From an uncultured Dorea sp. (GTDB taxonomy: Bacteria; Bacillota; Clostridia; Lachnospirales; Lachnospiraceae), in NCBI GenBank assembly GCA_948602995.1, contig CAPEBR010000001.1, positions 124,001 to 188,000 of the forward strand: a stretch of DNA of 64,000 nucleotides, written 5' to 3'. Position 1 is the first letter of the stretch, and the number at the start of each line of letters is the position of its first letter. Below the pieces are notes generated by a model that was given only the letters and a program-made list of their open reading frames with translations, made no database searches and was not told where the DNA came from. Position numbers and translations under genes: made by a program. Of the stretch, positions 39,820 to 49,267 are shown one piece after another.

Positions 39820-41970
39820 TTAGTTTCCTGTTCTTGCGCTCTTTGCGGCGGACCATTTGCTGTATACTTTCTTTCCCTTTACCTTCTGGTATGCCCGGAT
39901 TCTATATTTATAGGCTGTATTAGCCTTTAGTCCTCCATTTGTATACGAAGTCCGGGATTTGCCTGCAGTCTTAACAGTCCTGTAAGTCTTTCTGGAAGAA
40001 TCATACCGCTGAATCTGGTAGCCGGATGCCTCCGGCACCTGATACCATGAAAGCGCGTTTTTAGAAGGAGTCAGATTTGACACCTTGAGCACCGGCTTCA
40101 GGGAGGCCATATCCAGCTTAACATATTTCTTCTGGATATATCCATTCCTTGTCTTCCCATTTACCTTCAGGGAGATCCGGTACCATTTCCCACTACTCCC
40201 ATTGATCTTAAATCTTTTATTTTTTCCTGCTGTCTTTAGAACCTTATAATTAGTTCCCGCCCCTGAACGGACATTTACACCGGACGCTGTTACAGTACCC
40301 TTCACCGTTCCCAGTGTCTTCACAGCAGTCACCTTTGACCAGGTGCTGTAGATCTTCGTGCCATCCACATTTTTGTATGCCCGGATACGGTACTTATAAT
40401 TTTTCCCTGCATTCAGGCTCTTATCCTTGCAGGATACCTTCGATTTCCCTGATAATGTTTTGATTGTCTGATAGGTCTTTTTCGCTGAGTTATATCTCTG
40501 TAGCTGGTAACCAGATGCGGAGGATGCCTTTGCCCAGGATAAGTATACTGTATCAAACGCCACAGCTTCTCCGGTTAATGAGGTTCCGTTTATTTTTGTA
40601 GTGGCCTTCGCCGTTTTCGTATAGAACCCATTCTGTCTTCCTGCCTCGGTATCTGTATAAGACCTCACTCTGTAAGTATAGGTGACAGCCTCTTTCAAGT
40701 TCTTATCTGAATAGGATACAGTTTCTCCTCCTGCTACGGAACCCACAAGCTGGTAATCCCCGTCTCCGCTCTTTCTGTAGATATTATATCCGGATGCCGC
40801 CTGAACCGGCTTCCATTCCATCCTGATGCTCCCAGCACTGACAGCAGTAATGGTAAGGGGCCCCTTCTGCACATACCGGAAATCCAGATCCACTTCACCT
40901 TTAATACCAGGAACCCTTCCTGTAGCAGAATACTGCCAGTACTCATAGCTTCCTGAATAAGAAACTGCATTCGCCCACTGTGCTAGCCAGACCGGCGCGG
41001 CAAGGTCCGCCGGGTTCAGCTGATTGCCAAGCATACTCGGATTGGAATAAACCATTGAGGACAGTCCTGACGCCTCCACGGTCTCACAGAACTTATTGCA
41101 GATCTTTGTTGCCTTTGATTTCGTAAGATGAGCATCAAATAACCTTCCGCCCTCTCCGTCAGATTCGCTGACATACTCAAAGTCAAAAACAACCGGGAGT
41201 GCAATTCTGCCCTTATAAGGCTGAATCGCATTTAAAATATACTGTGCCTCTTTCTGGGCTTCCTTCTCCGTAATCGCCTGGGAAAAATGGTATACTCCAA
41301 TCGACATCCCCACCTTCAGGGCTCCTTCTATATTCTGTATTGCCTTGTAGTCCATAAACTGATCACCGGATTCTGACCCGGTAGCTGAAACACGGATAAT
41401 GGCGAATTCATAGCCTGCTTCCTTTACCTTTGCCCAGTCAATGTCCCCGTTCCATTGCGATACGTCAATTCCTTCCTGAATGATATAGCCATTAAACCTG
41501 CTGTCATGCTGAATCTTATCATTCACCACTCTGCCAGAAAGGCCGTAAAATCCTGGCGAGGCATATCCCGAATAACGCCCCCAGCCTGGATCTTCCGTCA
41601 TGGCCATGTCTTCTGATCCAGAATCCTCTGTTTCTGTGTTCCGAAGCATTTTTCCAGATTCCGCCTCTGTCCCGGCTTCCCCGTTCTCCTCTGAACTCTC
41701 CGGTTCTGCTTCTTCCTGTTCTGCTTCTTCCGGTTCTGCCTCTTCCTGCCCTGCTTCTTGCAGGACTGTCTCTTTATTCCCCGCTTCTTTTTCTTTTACT
41801 CCTCCTGAGAGCGTTTCCTGCTGCCCTGTCTCTTTTTGCACTGCTTCTTTCTGCACGCTCTCTTCCTGTGCCGCTTCTATATCCTTTGCAGCAGATACCT
41901 CAGCCGGTATTACTGTAAAGCTCATGCAAAATACTAATAAACCTGCCAGTTCTTTCCTCCATCTTCTCAT
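39820..41970 (-). CDS. Secreted GH25 muramidase with FN3-like and SH3 domains
   Basis: A 716-residue secreted protein. Signal peptide (about 1-28), a Glu/Gln-rich low-complexity stretch (about 29-125), a GH25 lysozyme domain (about 165-365: GIDVSQWNGDIDWAKVK, VFDFEYV, YSNPSML, WLAQWA, YWQYSATGRVPG), two FN3-like units, a bacterial SH3 domain (about 555-615, SGVNVRSGAGTNYKVLK) and a third FN3-like unit. It should cut the glycan backbone of peptidoglycan. Its start overlaps the stop of the preceding gene by 4 bases; it is the last gene of the eight-gene acyl-transfer operon. Confidence 0.93.
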   Translation of the reverse strand: MRRWRKELAGLLVFCMSFTVIPAEVSAAKDIEAAQEESVQKEAVQKETGQQETLSGGVKEKEAGNKETVLQEAGQEEAEPEEAEQEEAEPESSEENGEAGTEAESGKMLRNTETEDSGSEDMAMTEDPGWGRYSGYASPGFYGLSGRVVNDKIQHDSRFNGYIIQEGIDVSQWNGDIDWAKVKEAGYEFAIIRVSATGSESGDQFMDYKAIQNIEGALKVGMSIGVYHFSQAITEKEAQKEAQYILNAIQPYKGRIALPVVFDFEYVSESDGEGGRLFDAHLTKSKATKICNKFCETVEASGLSSMVYSNPSMLGNQLNPADLAAPVWLAQWANAVSYSGSYEYWQYSATGRVPGIKGEVDLDFRYVQKGPLTITAVSAGSIRMEWKPVQAASGYNIYRKSGDGDYQLVGSVAGGETVSYSDKNLKEAVTYTYRVRSYTDTEAGRQNGFYTKTAKATTKINGTSLTGEAVAFDTVYLSWAKASSASGYQLQRYNSAKKTYQTIKTLSGKSKVSCKDKSLNAGKNYKYRIRAYKNVDGTKIYSTWSKVTAVKTLGTVKGTVTASGVNVRSGAGTNYKVLKTAGKNKRFKINGSSGKWYRISLKVNGKTRNGYIQKKYVKLDMASLKPVLKVSNLTPSKNALSWYQVPEASGYQIQRYDSSRKTYRTVKTAGKSRTSYTNGGLKANTAYKYRIRAYQKVKGKKVYSKWSAAKSARTGN

Positions 41971-44027
41971 GATTTACCACCTCGAATCACTCTGTTCTTC
42001 ACCTTTTGCATAAGGGTAGGAGGGATCTTCTCCCACACAGCCTCTAATACAACTGTAGCCACATAATTCGCTGGAACATAGGGCAGCAGCTCTCCATCCT
42101 TCAGAAGACATCTTTCCCCATCCCTGTCTCTATTATATTCAGATTGAAGCTTCAGCGTTCCATCATCCAGATACCAGTACCACCGGTCATCCTCCCGGAT
42201 TCTCATGCGCCAGCCCAGGAATTCATAGCCCGGAAACCGGAATTTATTTTCCAAAAGCCTCGTATTCCCATCATTCGCTGTCTGCTTTCTTATCCGGTAT
42301 TCTGCCGAGCCTGTACTTAATCTGCTTATTTCCCCCTCTTCCTCTCCATACTGGCAGATCAGCTCAGGAGATTTCGTGCCGCTGTGATAGACAACTGTAT
42401 ACTCCGACATTCCCTCCCTCCAGAGAGCTTCTGCAACCACCGCAGAGATCCCTGTCACCGGAAGATATGGAATCCGGCCGCAATCCGAGAACTTTTTAAT
42501 TGCCGGATGGATGCTCTTCTTATACTCAGACTGGAGCATAATGGAGCCGTCCTCAAGATACCAGAACCATCTTCTGTCGATCCGGAAGCGGATCCGCCAG
42601 CCATCCGGAAGGTATCCCTTTCTGGCAAACTGATTTTTCCGGAAACGGGACAATCCGTCGTTCTGCATGATCTCCTTTGGCCAGAATTCCCATGATCCGG
42701 TTGCAAATCTCTTCATCTCGCCTGCCGATTCATCATAGGTTCCCTTATGGATATTCTCATAAACACAGCTGTTACTGAATACCCTGTACCGGAGTCTGCG
42801 CTTCCACCATTCGTAATTACGCTTCGGAGGCTCACTTTTCTCCATCCGCCGGATCGCAGAAAGAATAAAGTCCGAAGCTTCGGCTCTTTTCGCCTCCATA
42901 AGCGTCCGGACCTTATTATAATCAATATCCGGAAGCGGCGTTGTGAGAATGTCGCTCTTCCTGCCAATTCTTCTGTCTGAAAGTCCGAACATCTCAAGAA
43001 CATGGGTCACCTTGTCACCATGGCGGTATCCGGCATAAAACTGCTTCTCAAATAAAATGCTAAAGCAGCAGGCATGAAAGGAGTTCGTAAACACACAATC
43101 TGCATATTTAATATATCCCAGCCACTCCTCGATCCCCATATCGTACTGATAGAGCTTCTCTATCCCTTCATATCCTGTAAGGCGTCCCTCCTTAAGAGGT
43201 CTGTCTGTGACCTCCACAATCTTAAGCCCATATGCCCTGGCATATTCGACCGCCTTTTCAATGGTATCCCCCGCCTTCTCCATGACATAATATAAAAACA
43301 GATAATGCTCTGTCTCCGGTTTTTTGATAATCGGATCATAGAACTCCTTTTTATGGAGCAAAACCGGATCTATGACCGCAGTCACCTCATTTTCAATATT
43401 CTGCTCAAGGTATTCCTTAAGGCTCTTCTCACGCACAGAAATGGCATTAATATCCTCCACAAAATGAAGAAAGGTTTTTTCATCCTCCTCTGTCTCGCTG
43501 TAATATACCCCTCTGCTTGCCGCATATGAAATCTTCCACTTATCCTCCATGGCTCCAGACGCAAGGAAAAAACCCCTGTCATATCCAATATTCGGCTCCT
43601 GCTTCCAGATCACATCTGTACAGCAGATATAGCAGTCAAATCCCGGATCACGAATCTCCAGGAGATCACTGTCATAGCATTCCTCTGTCTTAATATAACG
43701 AGAATCAATAAAACTCTGAAACTTATCATAACGAGTTTCCCGTTCCTGATACAATTCCTTCCACGCATCACGCAGCTCTGAAATTCTCTCCCACTCCTCT
43801 GAACCTTCTTTTTCTCTTCCTTTTGCTTCAAAATTATTACACATACTTACATAATAATCATAAGGATGCCTCAGATCGTAATTGTTAAAATATATTGGTT
43901 TATAGCTGATAACCGTACTTTCGATTCCATGCATCATCAAAAACTGCTGAAATGCGTAATTATGCAGCGGACACGCAAAGTTCAGGCCTTTCGAGTACAT
44001 ATTGATTGATATAATGCCAATCTTCAT
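41967..44027 (-). CDS. Polysaccharide pyruvyl transferase family protein with InlB-type C-terminal repeats
   Basis: A 686-residue protein. Residues about 1-385 match the polysaccharide pyruvyl transferase fold (KIGIISINMYSKGLNFACPLHNYAFQQFL, FDCYICCTDVIWKQE, YADCVFTNSFHACCFSILFEKQFY), which adds pyruvate ketals to surface sugars. Residues about 440-670 hold two units resembling InlB B-repeats/Flg_new (KGYLPDGWRIRFR and PGYEFLGWRMRIR, each ending in AxxEALW or VVLEAVW). No signal peptide is seen, so these usually extracellular repeats would be cytosolic. It overlaps both neighbours by 4 bases. Confidence 0.82.
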   Translation of the reverse strand: MKIGIISINMYSKGLNFACPLHNYAFQQFLMMHGIESTVISYKPIYFNNYDLRHPYDYYVSMCNNFEAKGREKEGSEEWERISELRDAWKELYQERETRYDKFQSFIDSRYIKTEECYDSDLLEIRDPGFDCYICCTDVIWKQEPNIGYDRGFFLASGAMEDKWKISYAASRGVYYSETEEDEKTFLHFVEDINAISVREKSLKEYLEQNIENEVTAVIDPVLLHKKEFYDPIIKKPETEHYLFLYYVMEKAGDTIEKAVEYARAYGLKIVEVTDRPLKEGRLTGYEGIEKLYQYDMGIEEWLGYIKYADCVFTNSFHACCFSILFEKQFYAGYRHGDKVTHVLEMFGLSDRRIGRKSDILTTPLPDIDYNKVRTLMEAKRAEASDFILSAIRRMEKSEPPKRNYEWWKRRLRYRVFSNSCVYENIHKGTYDESAGEMKRFATGSWEFWPKEIMQNDGLSRFRKNQFARKGYLPDGWRIRFRIDRRWFWYLEDGSIMLQSEYKKSIHPAIKKFSDCGRIPYLPVTGISAVVAEALWREGMSEYTVVYHSGTKSPELICQYGEEEGEISRLSTGSAEYRIRKQTANDGNTRLLENKFRFPGYEFLGWRMRIREDDRWYWYLDDGTLKLQSEYNRDRDGERCLLKDGELLPYVPANYVATVVLEAVWEKIPPTLMQKVKNRVIRGGKS

Positions 44028-44815
44028 CCTTCGTTCCTCCCGGATAACAATTCTTTTATACAGGCTGCAAACTCACGGGGCAGATCCTTTGCCACATTAT
44101 GGAATCCCGGCAGGGTAACAACCGGCCAGCCAAGCTTCATAGCCCCTGTCTCGGAGGACGTGGCAAATATACTGTTTCTGCCTCCCTCTGTCACAGCAAC
44201 CAGTACCGGCATGGGGAGTTTCTTCAGGCTCTCTGCCGGCGGAAGATACCTCTGGACCTCATTTAACTCACCGTACATAAAGGCAGAAAGGTTCTGGTAA
44301 GACCTCTTAATCTCCTTTAAGGAAGCTGCCTTCTTCGCCTCACCACTCCCTGTAATGCGGGAAAATGCAGGCAGCGCACTCTTAATCCTGCCTTCCTTCA
44401 CGTACTGGTTCAGCTCCTGATTCCAGGAAAGGAGTTTCTCTCTCTCCGTTTCCTCATATCCAAGGGAAGGCTCGATCAGAATCATCCCCTGGATCAGCTC
44501 CGGATAAAAAAGCGCTGTTTCTGTTGCAATCAGCCCGCCTGCACTATTTCCAACCACCCACGCCGGTTCACTGCAGTAAGCTTCAAGAATCTCTGCCAGA
44601 TCCTCTGCCTGGGCGTGTACCGAGTAGTCTGAATATTTCTCCTGGGTATTTTCACCGTATCCCCTGCGGTCATATGTAATTACCTGGTAATCCTCTGCAA
44701 GAATCTCTGCGGACTCCTCAAAAAAAGAACTGTCACTGATAATCCCATGTACCATCACAAGGGGCGTCCCCGCCCCTTTTATATGCACATAAGAATCCCG
44801 GATTTTTTCTTTCAT
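44024..44815 (-). CDS. Alpha/beta hydrolase
   Basis: A 263-residue alpha/beta hydrolase. The oxyanion region is MVHGIISDSSFF, the nucleophile elbow GNSAGG (Ser about residue 93), and the catalytic His is in LPGFHNVAKDLP. It has no signal peptide. The context (ACP, ligase, MBOAT) suggests an esterase or type II thioesterase that clears misloaded acyl-ACP, but this is inference. The ATG follows GGGGGGAG. It is coupled to the next gene by an ATGA overlap; the upstream gap to the SGNH gene is 89 bases. Confidence 0.85.
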   Translation of the reverse strand: MKEKIRDSYVHIKGAGTPLVMVHGIISDSSFFEESAEILAEDYQVITYDRRGYGENTQEKYSDYSVHAQAEDLAEILEAYCSEPAWVVGNSAGGLIATETALFYPELIQGMILIEPSLGYEETEREKLLSWNQELNQYVKEGRIKSALPAFSRITGSGEAKKAASLKEIKRSYQNLSAFMYGELNEVQRYLPPAESLKKLPMPVLVAVTEGGRNSIFATSSETGAMKLGWPVVTLPGFHNVAKDLPREFAACIKELLSGRNEG

Positions 44816-44904
44816 CTGTACTCCCCCCTGTGTAACCGCTCAGACAGGCTGCTGTGCGTGCTATCCTGAACGGCATGGTTTCTGACATTCCATATACATC
44901 CCTG

Positions 44905-45936
44905 CTACTTTGGAATCTTTGACTCCACTAATTTTTTATACCGAATCAGGTCTTCATTCCATCTTTTATTCGTTGGACGCTGGTCCTCCAGGTCATAATG
45001 CTCCTGAATATATTCTGCAAGATATGCACTGAGCTTCTCAGCCCCACGCTGGTTCAGGTGGTTATTCTTATCCCTGAAATCCATCTTTCCATCTAGTCCG
45101 ATCTCATCCACCTCGTAAAAAAGCTCCAGCCATGGAACATCCAGCATCTCTGCAATCTCCTTTGCTCCCTCCGACTGGGATTCATACCAGGTAGGGGTAG
45201 GAATCTTATAGAAGATCAGCTGGATTCCCTTCTCATCACAAAGTCTTTTCATCCTTTTGATATAATCCAGGTTCCGGTCAGTCAGAACATACTCCACATC
45301 CTCATAAAAATGAAATTCTGTCTCTTTACTCTGGTAAGTAATATAGTGCCCTCTGATATATGTATCCTCCAGATCATTCAGGACATATTTGAAATCATTT
45401 TTCCCAAGATCAGACCAGCGGGAATGATACCGGAAAAACGGGAAGAGCACATCCAGAGGCTTCATCTCCTCACTCTCTGTGTTGAACGCATATTCCAGTT
45501 TTGAGCTGGTCATAGGAAGCTGGTCCAGAACCTTGTGGCACTTTGCCTCCTCCTGCTGAAAATCAAACTGTATGGCTGACATATCCAGAAAAACGATAGA
45601 CGGAGTCTGGGTTTTTAATGCATCCTCCAGATTCATATAAGTCAGATCCATCCGAAGTCCGGGACCCCCGAACACATAGCCGGTAATCCCTGTCCTGTCA
45701 TAGATATACATGGGATCCACCCCAAAATAAGAATGGCTTGTTCCCAAAAAAAGTACATCCAGAGAGTTCTCTTCCAGACTCCTGTATTCAATCCAGGCGC
45801 TCGTGCTTGCAGAGTTCTCACTATCACTTGCAATCCATTTTGCCTGAAGAAGTTTCTGAAAAAAGAAAAATAAAATCACAAAAATCAGTACAAAACAGAT
45901 CCCCTTCAGAACCTTTTTCTTATTCATCACCCGCAT
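44905..45936 (-). CDS. SGNH-type membrane-anchored protein (DltD/AlgX-like partner of MBOAT)
   Basis: A 343-residue protein with one N-terminal membrane helix (about 8-28) and an extracytoplasmic SGNH-hydrolase-like domain. The nucleophile block is DVLFLGTSHSYFGVDP and the C-terminal catalytic pair is in DFRDKNNHLNQRGAEKLS (Asp/His). Such proteins work with MBOAT acyltransferases to pass the acyl group to the surface polymer (DltD, AlgX/AlgJ, PatB types). It starts 10 bases after the MBOAT stop, behind GGAGGTAG. It shares only the general SGNH layout with DltD. Confidence 0.85.
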   Translation of the reverse strand: MRVMNKKKVLKGICFVLIFVILFFFFQKLLQAKWIASDSENSASTSAWIEYRSLEENSLDVLFLGTSHSYFGVDPMYIYDRTGITGYVFGGPGLRMDLTYMNLEDALKTQTPSIVFLDMSAIQFDFQQEEAKCHKVLDQLPMTSSKLEYAFNTESEEMKPLDVLFPFFRYHSRWSDLGKNDFKYVLNDLEDTYIRGHYITYQSKETEFHFYEDVEYVLTDRNLDYIKRMKRLCDEKGIQLIFYKIPTPTWYESQSEGAKEIAEMLDVPWLELFYEVDEIGLDGKMDFRDKNNHLNQRGAEKLSAYLAEYIQEHYDLEDQRPTNKRWNEDLIRYKKLVESKIPK

Positions 45937-45946
45937 ACTCTACCTC

Positions 45947-47536
45947 CTAATACTGCGCATAGATAAATGCCGCCGCATCGTACCCAAGACCATAGATGCC
46001 GAAAATAAGAATACTGAAAATCGCCGCAAAGATGACCGCCCAGCGAAAAACGATATTCTGTTCTTCCAAAAGCTCCCGGACAGAAGCGCGCTCCTGCAGC
46101 ATGCTGACTCCCCATAAAAGCAAGACAGAACCTGCAATCAGCACCAGCTGGGGCCAGTCAAGTCCATAGGTAAAGAGCGTCCCGTCTGTCAGACACCATG
46201 CCTGTAGATGAAGAAGGATATTCTTGATTACCATAAGCGTCTTTCTTAAGCCCCCGGGGCTGGTCAGAAGTCTGCCGCCCATAAAACAGCAGAAAGTACG
46301 GAGCATCCTGAAAAGCTGCCAGGAAAAGGTATCTGTCCGTATTTTCAGAAACTTTGTCACCTTCTCAAACTCAGGCTGGAAAGCAACGGAAATCGTGATC
46401 AGGGTACTATAATAGATTCCCCACGCCAGATAAGTCTTACCGGTTCCATGCCACAGGCCAGTCAGCACCCATGTCACAAATACCGGGATGACAACTGTAA
46501 CAAAACGGCCTCCCCGTTCAGAAAGGGTCTTTTTCGTCCTCTTATTGATTCGTTTCATAAAGTGTGAGATGGTGCACGGATAGTACACATAATCCTTAAA
46601 CCACCCGCCCAGTGTCATATGCCATCTGCGCCAGTACTCGGGCACAGTCTTTGCAAAAAACGGGTGATTGAAATTCTGCTCCAGCTCCACCCCGAAAATC
46701 TGGGATGCTCCCCGTACAATATCCGTATATCCCGAAAAGTCTGTATAAATCTGAAAGGCGTCAAAAAGCATTGCCACAAGGTAAATACTTCCGGCATGCT
46801 CCTCCCCGTTATATACCGCTGACACAAAAATATTCAGTCTGTCTGCTATGACCAGCTTCTTAAAGAACCCCCACAGCATCAGCTCCATACCAAACGCAAT
46901 CCGCCTTGAATCGAACCGCAGCTCCTTTTTTAGCTCCTGTCCCAGGAGGTTATACCTGGAGATCGGCCCCTGTACAATATGGGGAAAATAAATTGCATAC
47001 AGGAAAAACCGCAAAAACTCCGGCTCATATGTATATCTTTTCCAGTAAACGTCCAGAATATATCCAACCGTGGAAAACGTATAATAAGAAATTCCAAGGG
47101 GCACAAGAATCCACTCTGCACTAAAGGGGGCACTCCCATTTGCCGCCTCCGCAATCAGATTCAGATAACGCACGGCGTATCTAGTAAATTTTGTCACACA
47201 AAGAATGCCGACACAACAGACTAATGCCAGCATCAAAACACGTTTCGCTCTTTTTTTATACAGTTCCTTTATTGCCTTTTTTTCGGCCCGTCCCAGATCA
47301 CTGCCCTTAAGCTTCTCATCCTGCTCCTCATAAAGCCTTCCGATGCTCCGCGCACATATCCAGATCACGCCGGATGTAAGCACAATAAATGGAAGGAAGC
47401 TCACAGCTCCTGCCATCACATAAAAATATATGCTGCTGACAAGAAGTGCCACCCAGCGGTACTTCACCGGGCAGCAGTAAAACACACAAAAAGTAATAAG
47501 TAAAAAAATCAAAAAATGGACAGATGTAATCGCCAT
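45947..47536 (-). CDS. MBOAT family O-acyltransferase (DltB/AlgI-like)
   Basis: A 529-residue polytopic membrane protein of the MBOAT family. The signature blocks are QGPISRYNLLGQEL, ILVPLGISYYTFSTVGYILDVY, FWAKTVPEYWRRWHMTLGGWFKDYVYYP-like segment near residue 300, and VTWVLTGLWHGTGKTYLAWGIYY with the active-site His (about residue 355). MBOATs of this class take an acyl group from a carrier inside and hand it outside. It is longer than DltB (about 400) and closer in size to AlgI. It follows the ACP gene by 19 bases; the ATG follows GGAGGTAGG. Confidence 0.92.
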   Translation of the reverse strand: MAITSVHFLIFLLITFCVFYCCPVKYRWVALLVSSIYFYVMAGAVSFLPFIVLTSGVIWICARSIGRLYEEQDEKLKGSDLGRAEKKAIKELYKKRAKRVLMLALVCCVGILCVTKFTRYAVRYLNLIAEAANGSAPFSAEWILVPLGISYYTFSTVGYILDVYWKRYTYEPEFLRFFLYAIYFPHIVQGPISRYNLLGQELKKELRFDSRRIAFGMELMLWGFFKKLVIADRLNIFVSAVYNGEEHAGSIYLVAMLFDAFQIYTDFSGYTDIVRGASQIFGVELEQNFNHPFFAKTVPEYWRRWHMTLGGWFKDYVYYPCTISHFMKRINKRTKKTLSERGGRFVTVVIPVFVTWVLTGLWHGTGKTYLAWGIYYSTLITISVAFQPEFEKVTKFLKIRTDTFSWQLFRMLRTFCCFMGGRLLTSPGGLRKTLMVIKNILLHLQAWCLTDGTLFTYGLDWPQLVLIAGSVLLLWGVSMLQERASVRELLEEQNIVFRWAVIFAAIFSILIFGIYGLGYDAAAFIYAQY

Positions 47537-47555
47537 ATCCTACCTCCACCTTAGT

Positions 47556-47783
47556 TTATTCTTCTGCAAGCTCCTCTATCATCCCCCAGATTGCAGCGGC
47601 AGAGTCAAAATTCTCATTTTCCATATATTCCATACCAATCTCCACATCAAAATCATCTTCCAGCATAGAAATCAGAGATGCGATATCAATGGAATCAATA
47701 ATCTTATTCGTTACAATTCCTTCTGCTGTGTGAAAATCCACGCCTGACTTCAGACTGCTTAAAATCTCTACTACTTTTTCCAT
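47556..47783 (-). CDS. Acyl carrier protein (DltC-like)
   Basis: A 75-residue acidic acyl carrier protein. The phosphopantetheine-attachment serine is in KIIDSIDIASLISMLEDDFDVEIG (DSI motif, Ser about residue 35). It starts at the ATG at 47783 behind GGAGGGAG. It lies one base downstream of the AMP-forming ligase and directly before the MBOAT gene, so it should carry the ligase product to the membrane acyltransferase, as DltC does for D-alanine. Confidence 0.93.
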   Translation of the reverse strand: MEKVVEILSSLKSGVDFHTAEGIVTNKIIDSIDIASLISMLEDDFDVEIGMEYMENENFDSAAAIWGMIEELAEE

Positions 47784-47784
47784 A

Positions 47785-49218
47785 CTATTCTCCCTCCAAC
47801 ATGGTATATATTGTCTTTCCGGCATCATTCTTCGGAATTTCAGGTACATAATAAACTTCGAATGCAGATTCACTCAGATGTGTCGTATTCGACAGATACT
47901 GCCTCACCTTCTCTATGCATTCCCTGTCTGTAATGTAAGTCTTCATCTTGTCATCTACTCCGGTCGAAGCGCAGTCTATTCCCTCGAACTTCGTCTTAAC
48001 CAGCCGGTCGATCTCATCCAGATTCACTCTGTTTCCAAAAATCTTAAGAAAACGTTTCTTCCTTCCTACAATATAATAGAAACCGTCCTTGTCAACCTTC
48101 GCCATGTCACCGGTCACAAGACGTCCGTGCCTCTCATCTCCCTTTGCCAGATCCTCTCTGCACTGTGCATATCCAAGAGTCACGTTATCACCCTCATAGA
48201 CCAGCTCCCCGGTCTCCTCCGGCCGGCTGAATTCATTCCCTTCCACATCAATCAGTGAAAATCTTCCGCCAGGGATGGCAATACCCATACTTCCGTATTT
48301 TTCCAGACTCCTCTCTGCCGGCAGGTAAGACATACGGGCCGTTGCCTCTGTCTGACCATACATTACGATAAACTTCTTATTCTGCTTTAGCGCCCATTCG
48401 GCAAATTCCCGGTGAAGCTCTGGCGACAGCTTTCCTCCTGCCTGGGTCATATACCTCAGATCAGGAAGTTCCATCTTAAAGAAACGAACCTTCTTCAGCA
48501 TCTCATATGTAAAAGGAACTCCCGCAATGGAGGTTGCCCTCTGTTCCTTCATGAAACTCCAGAATGCCTTCATCATCATCGTCGCATCCGTCAGAAGCAC
48601 AGTCGCCCCTATCTGCATGTGACTGTTAATTACTGACAGTCCATAGGTATAATTCATAGGAAGCGTGCTCACCGGACGCTCCGTCTCATCCAGCTCAAGG
48701 TAACAGGCAATGGACTCTGCATTAGACTGAATATTCTGATAACTCTGCCTTACCAGCTTCGGACTCCCGGTAGAGCCTGATGTGGTGAGAAGCAGCCCCA
48801 GCTCCTCATATAGCACAATCTCCTGCGGATACTTTGTCCTCATCAGCACATACTGGTAATCCTCATTCAGAATCCGGCAGTCTGAAAAGCTCTCCTTCAT
48901 ATCAGACGGAACATACAGATAAGCCGGCTGATAGAGCTCCAGCAGATGCCCCAGAAGCTGGCTGTCTATCTTACGGTCCAGCAGAAGAGGCACAACATTA
49001 TGCTCCAGACAGGACACATAGCCTGCCGCTGAACCTACACTGTTCTCACACAGGCAGAATGCCAGGGTTCTCCTCTTCATCTCCTGTCCGATCTTCCCGG
49101 ACAGCTCCCCCAGCTCTTCATAGGTGACTGTCTGTCCCCTGTCATCCAGAAATGCAGTCCTTTCTCCAAATTTTCGATAATCGTTATAATAACTCACAGT
49201 TTTCCTCTCCTTCTTCAT
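47785..49218 (-). CDS. AMP-forming acyl/aminoacyl ligase (DltA-like role)
   Basis: A 478-residue adenylate-forming enzyme. ATP loop LLTTSGSTGSPKLVRQS (about residue 140), the FIVMYGQTEATARMS motif, GELVYEGDNVTLGY, LVTGDMAKVDKDGFYYIVGRKKRFLKIFGNRVNLDEID, and the catalytic Lys in PKNDAGKTIY. It should adenylate a carboxylic acid and load it on the adjacent ACP. The hinge motif differs from that of true DltA, so D-alanine is not assured. I start at the ATG at 49218 (MKKERKTVSYY) behind GGAAGT; in-frame GTG at 49266 is the alternative. Confidence 0.88.
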   Translation of the reverse strand: MKKERKTVSYYNDYRKFGERTAFLDDRGQTVTYEELGELSGKIGQEMKRRTLAFCLCENSVGSAAGYVSCLEHNVVPLLLDRKIDSQLLGHLLELYQPAYLYVPSDMKESFSDCRILNEDYQYVLMRTKYPQEIVLYEELGLLLTTSGSTGSPKLVRQSYQNIQSNAESIACYLELDETERPVSTLPMNYTYGLSVINSHMQIGATVLLTDATMMMKAFWSFMKEQRATSIAGVPFTYEMLKKVRFFKMELPDLRYMTQAGGKLSPELHREFAEWALKQNKKFIVMYGQTEATARMSYLPAERSLEKYGSMGIAIPGGRFSLIDVEGNEFSRPEETGELVYEGDNVTLGYAQCREDLAKGDERHGRLVTGDMAKVDKDGFYYIVGRKKRFLKIFGNRVNLDEIDRLVKTKFEGIDCASTGVDDKMKTYITDRECIEKVRQYLSNTTHLSESAFEVYYVPEIPKNDAGKTIYTMLEGE

Positions 49219-49267
49219 GCGTACTTCCATAGATTTTTTTCGGTTCAAATCATAATCTGCAGTCACA

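Noticed and set aside
46880..46930. tRNA-like GAATCGAACCG sequence
   Set aside because: It lies within the MBOAT coding region and no cloverleaf can be built around it. No tRNA was found in the window.
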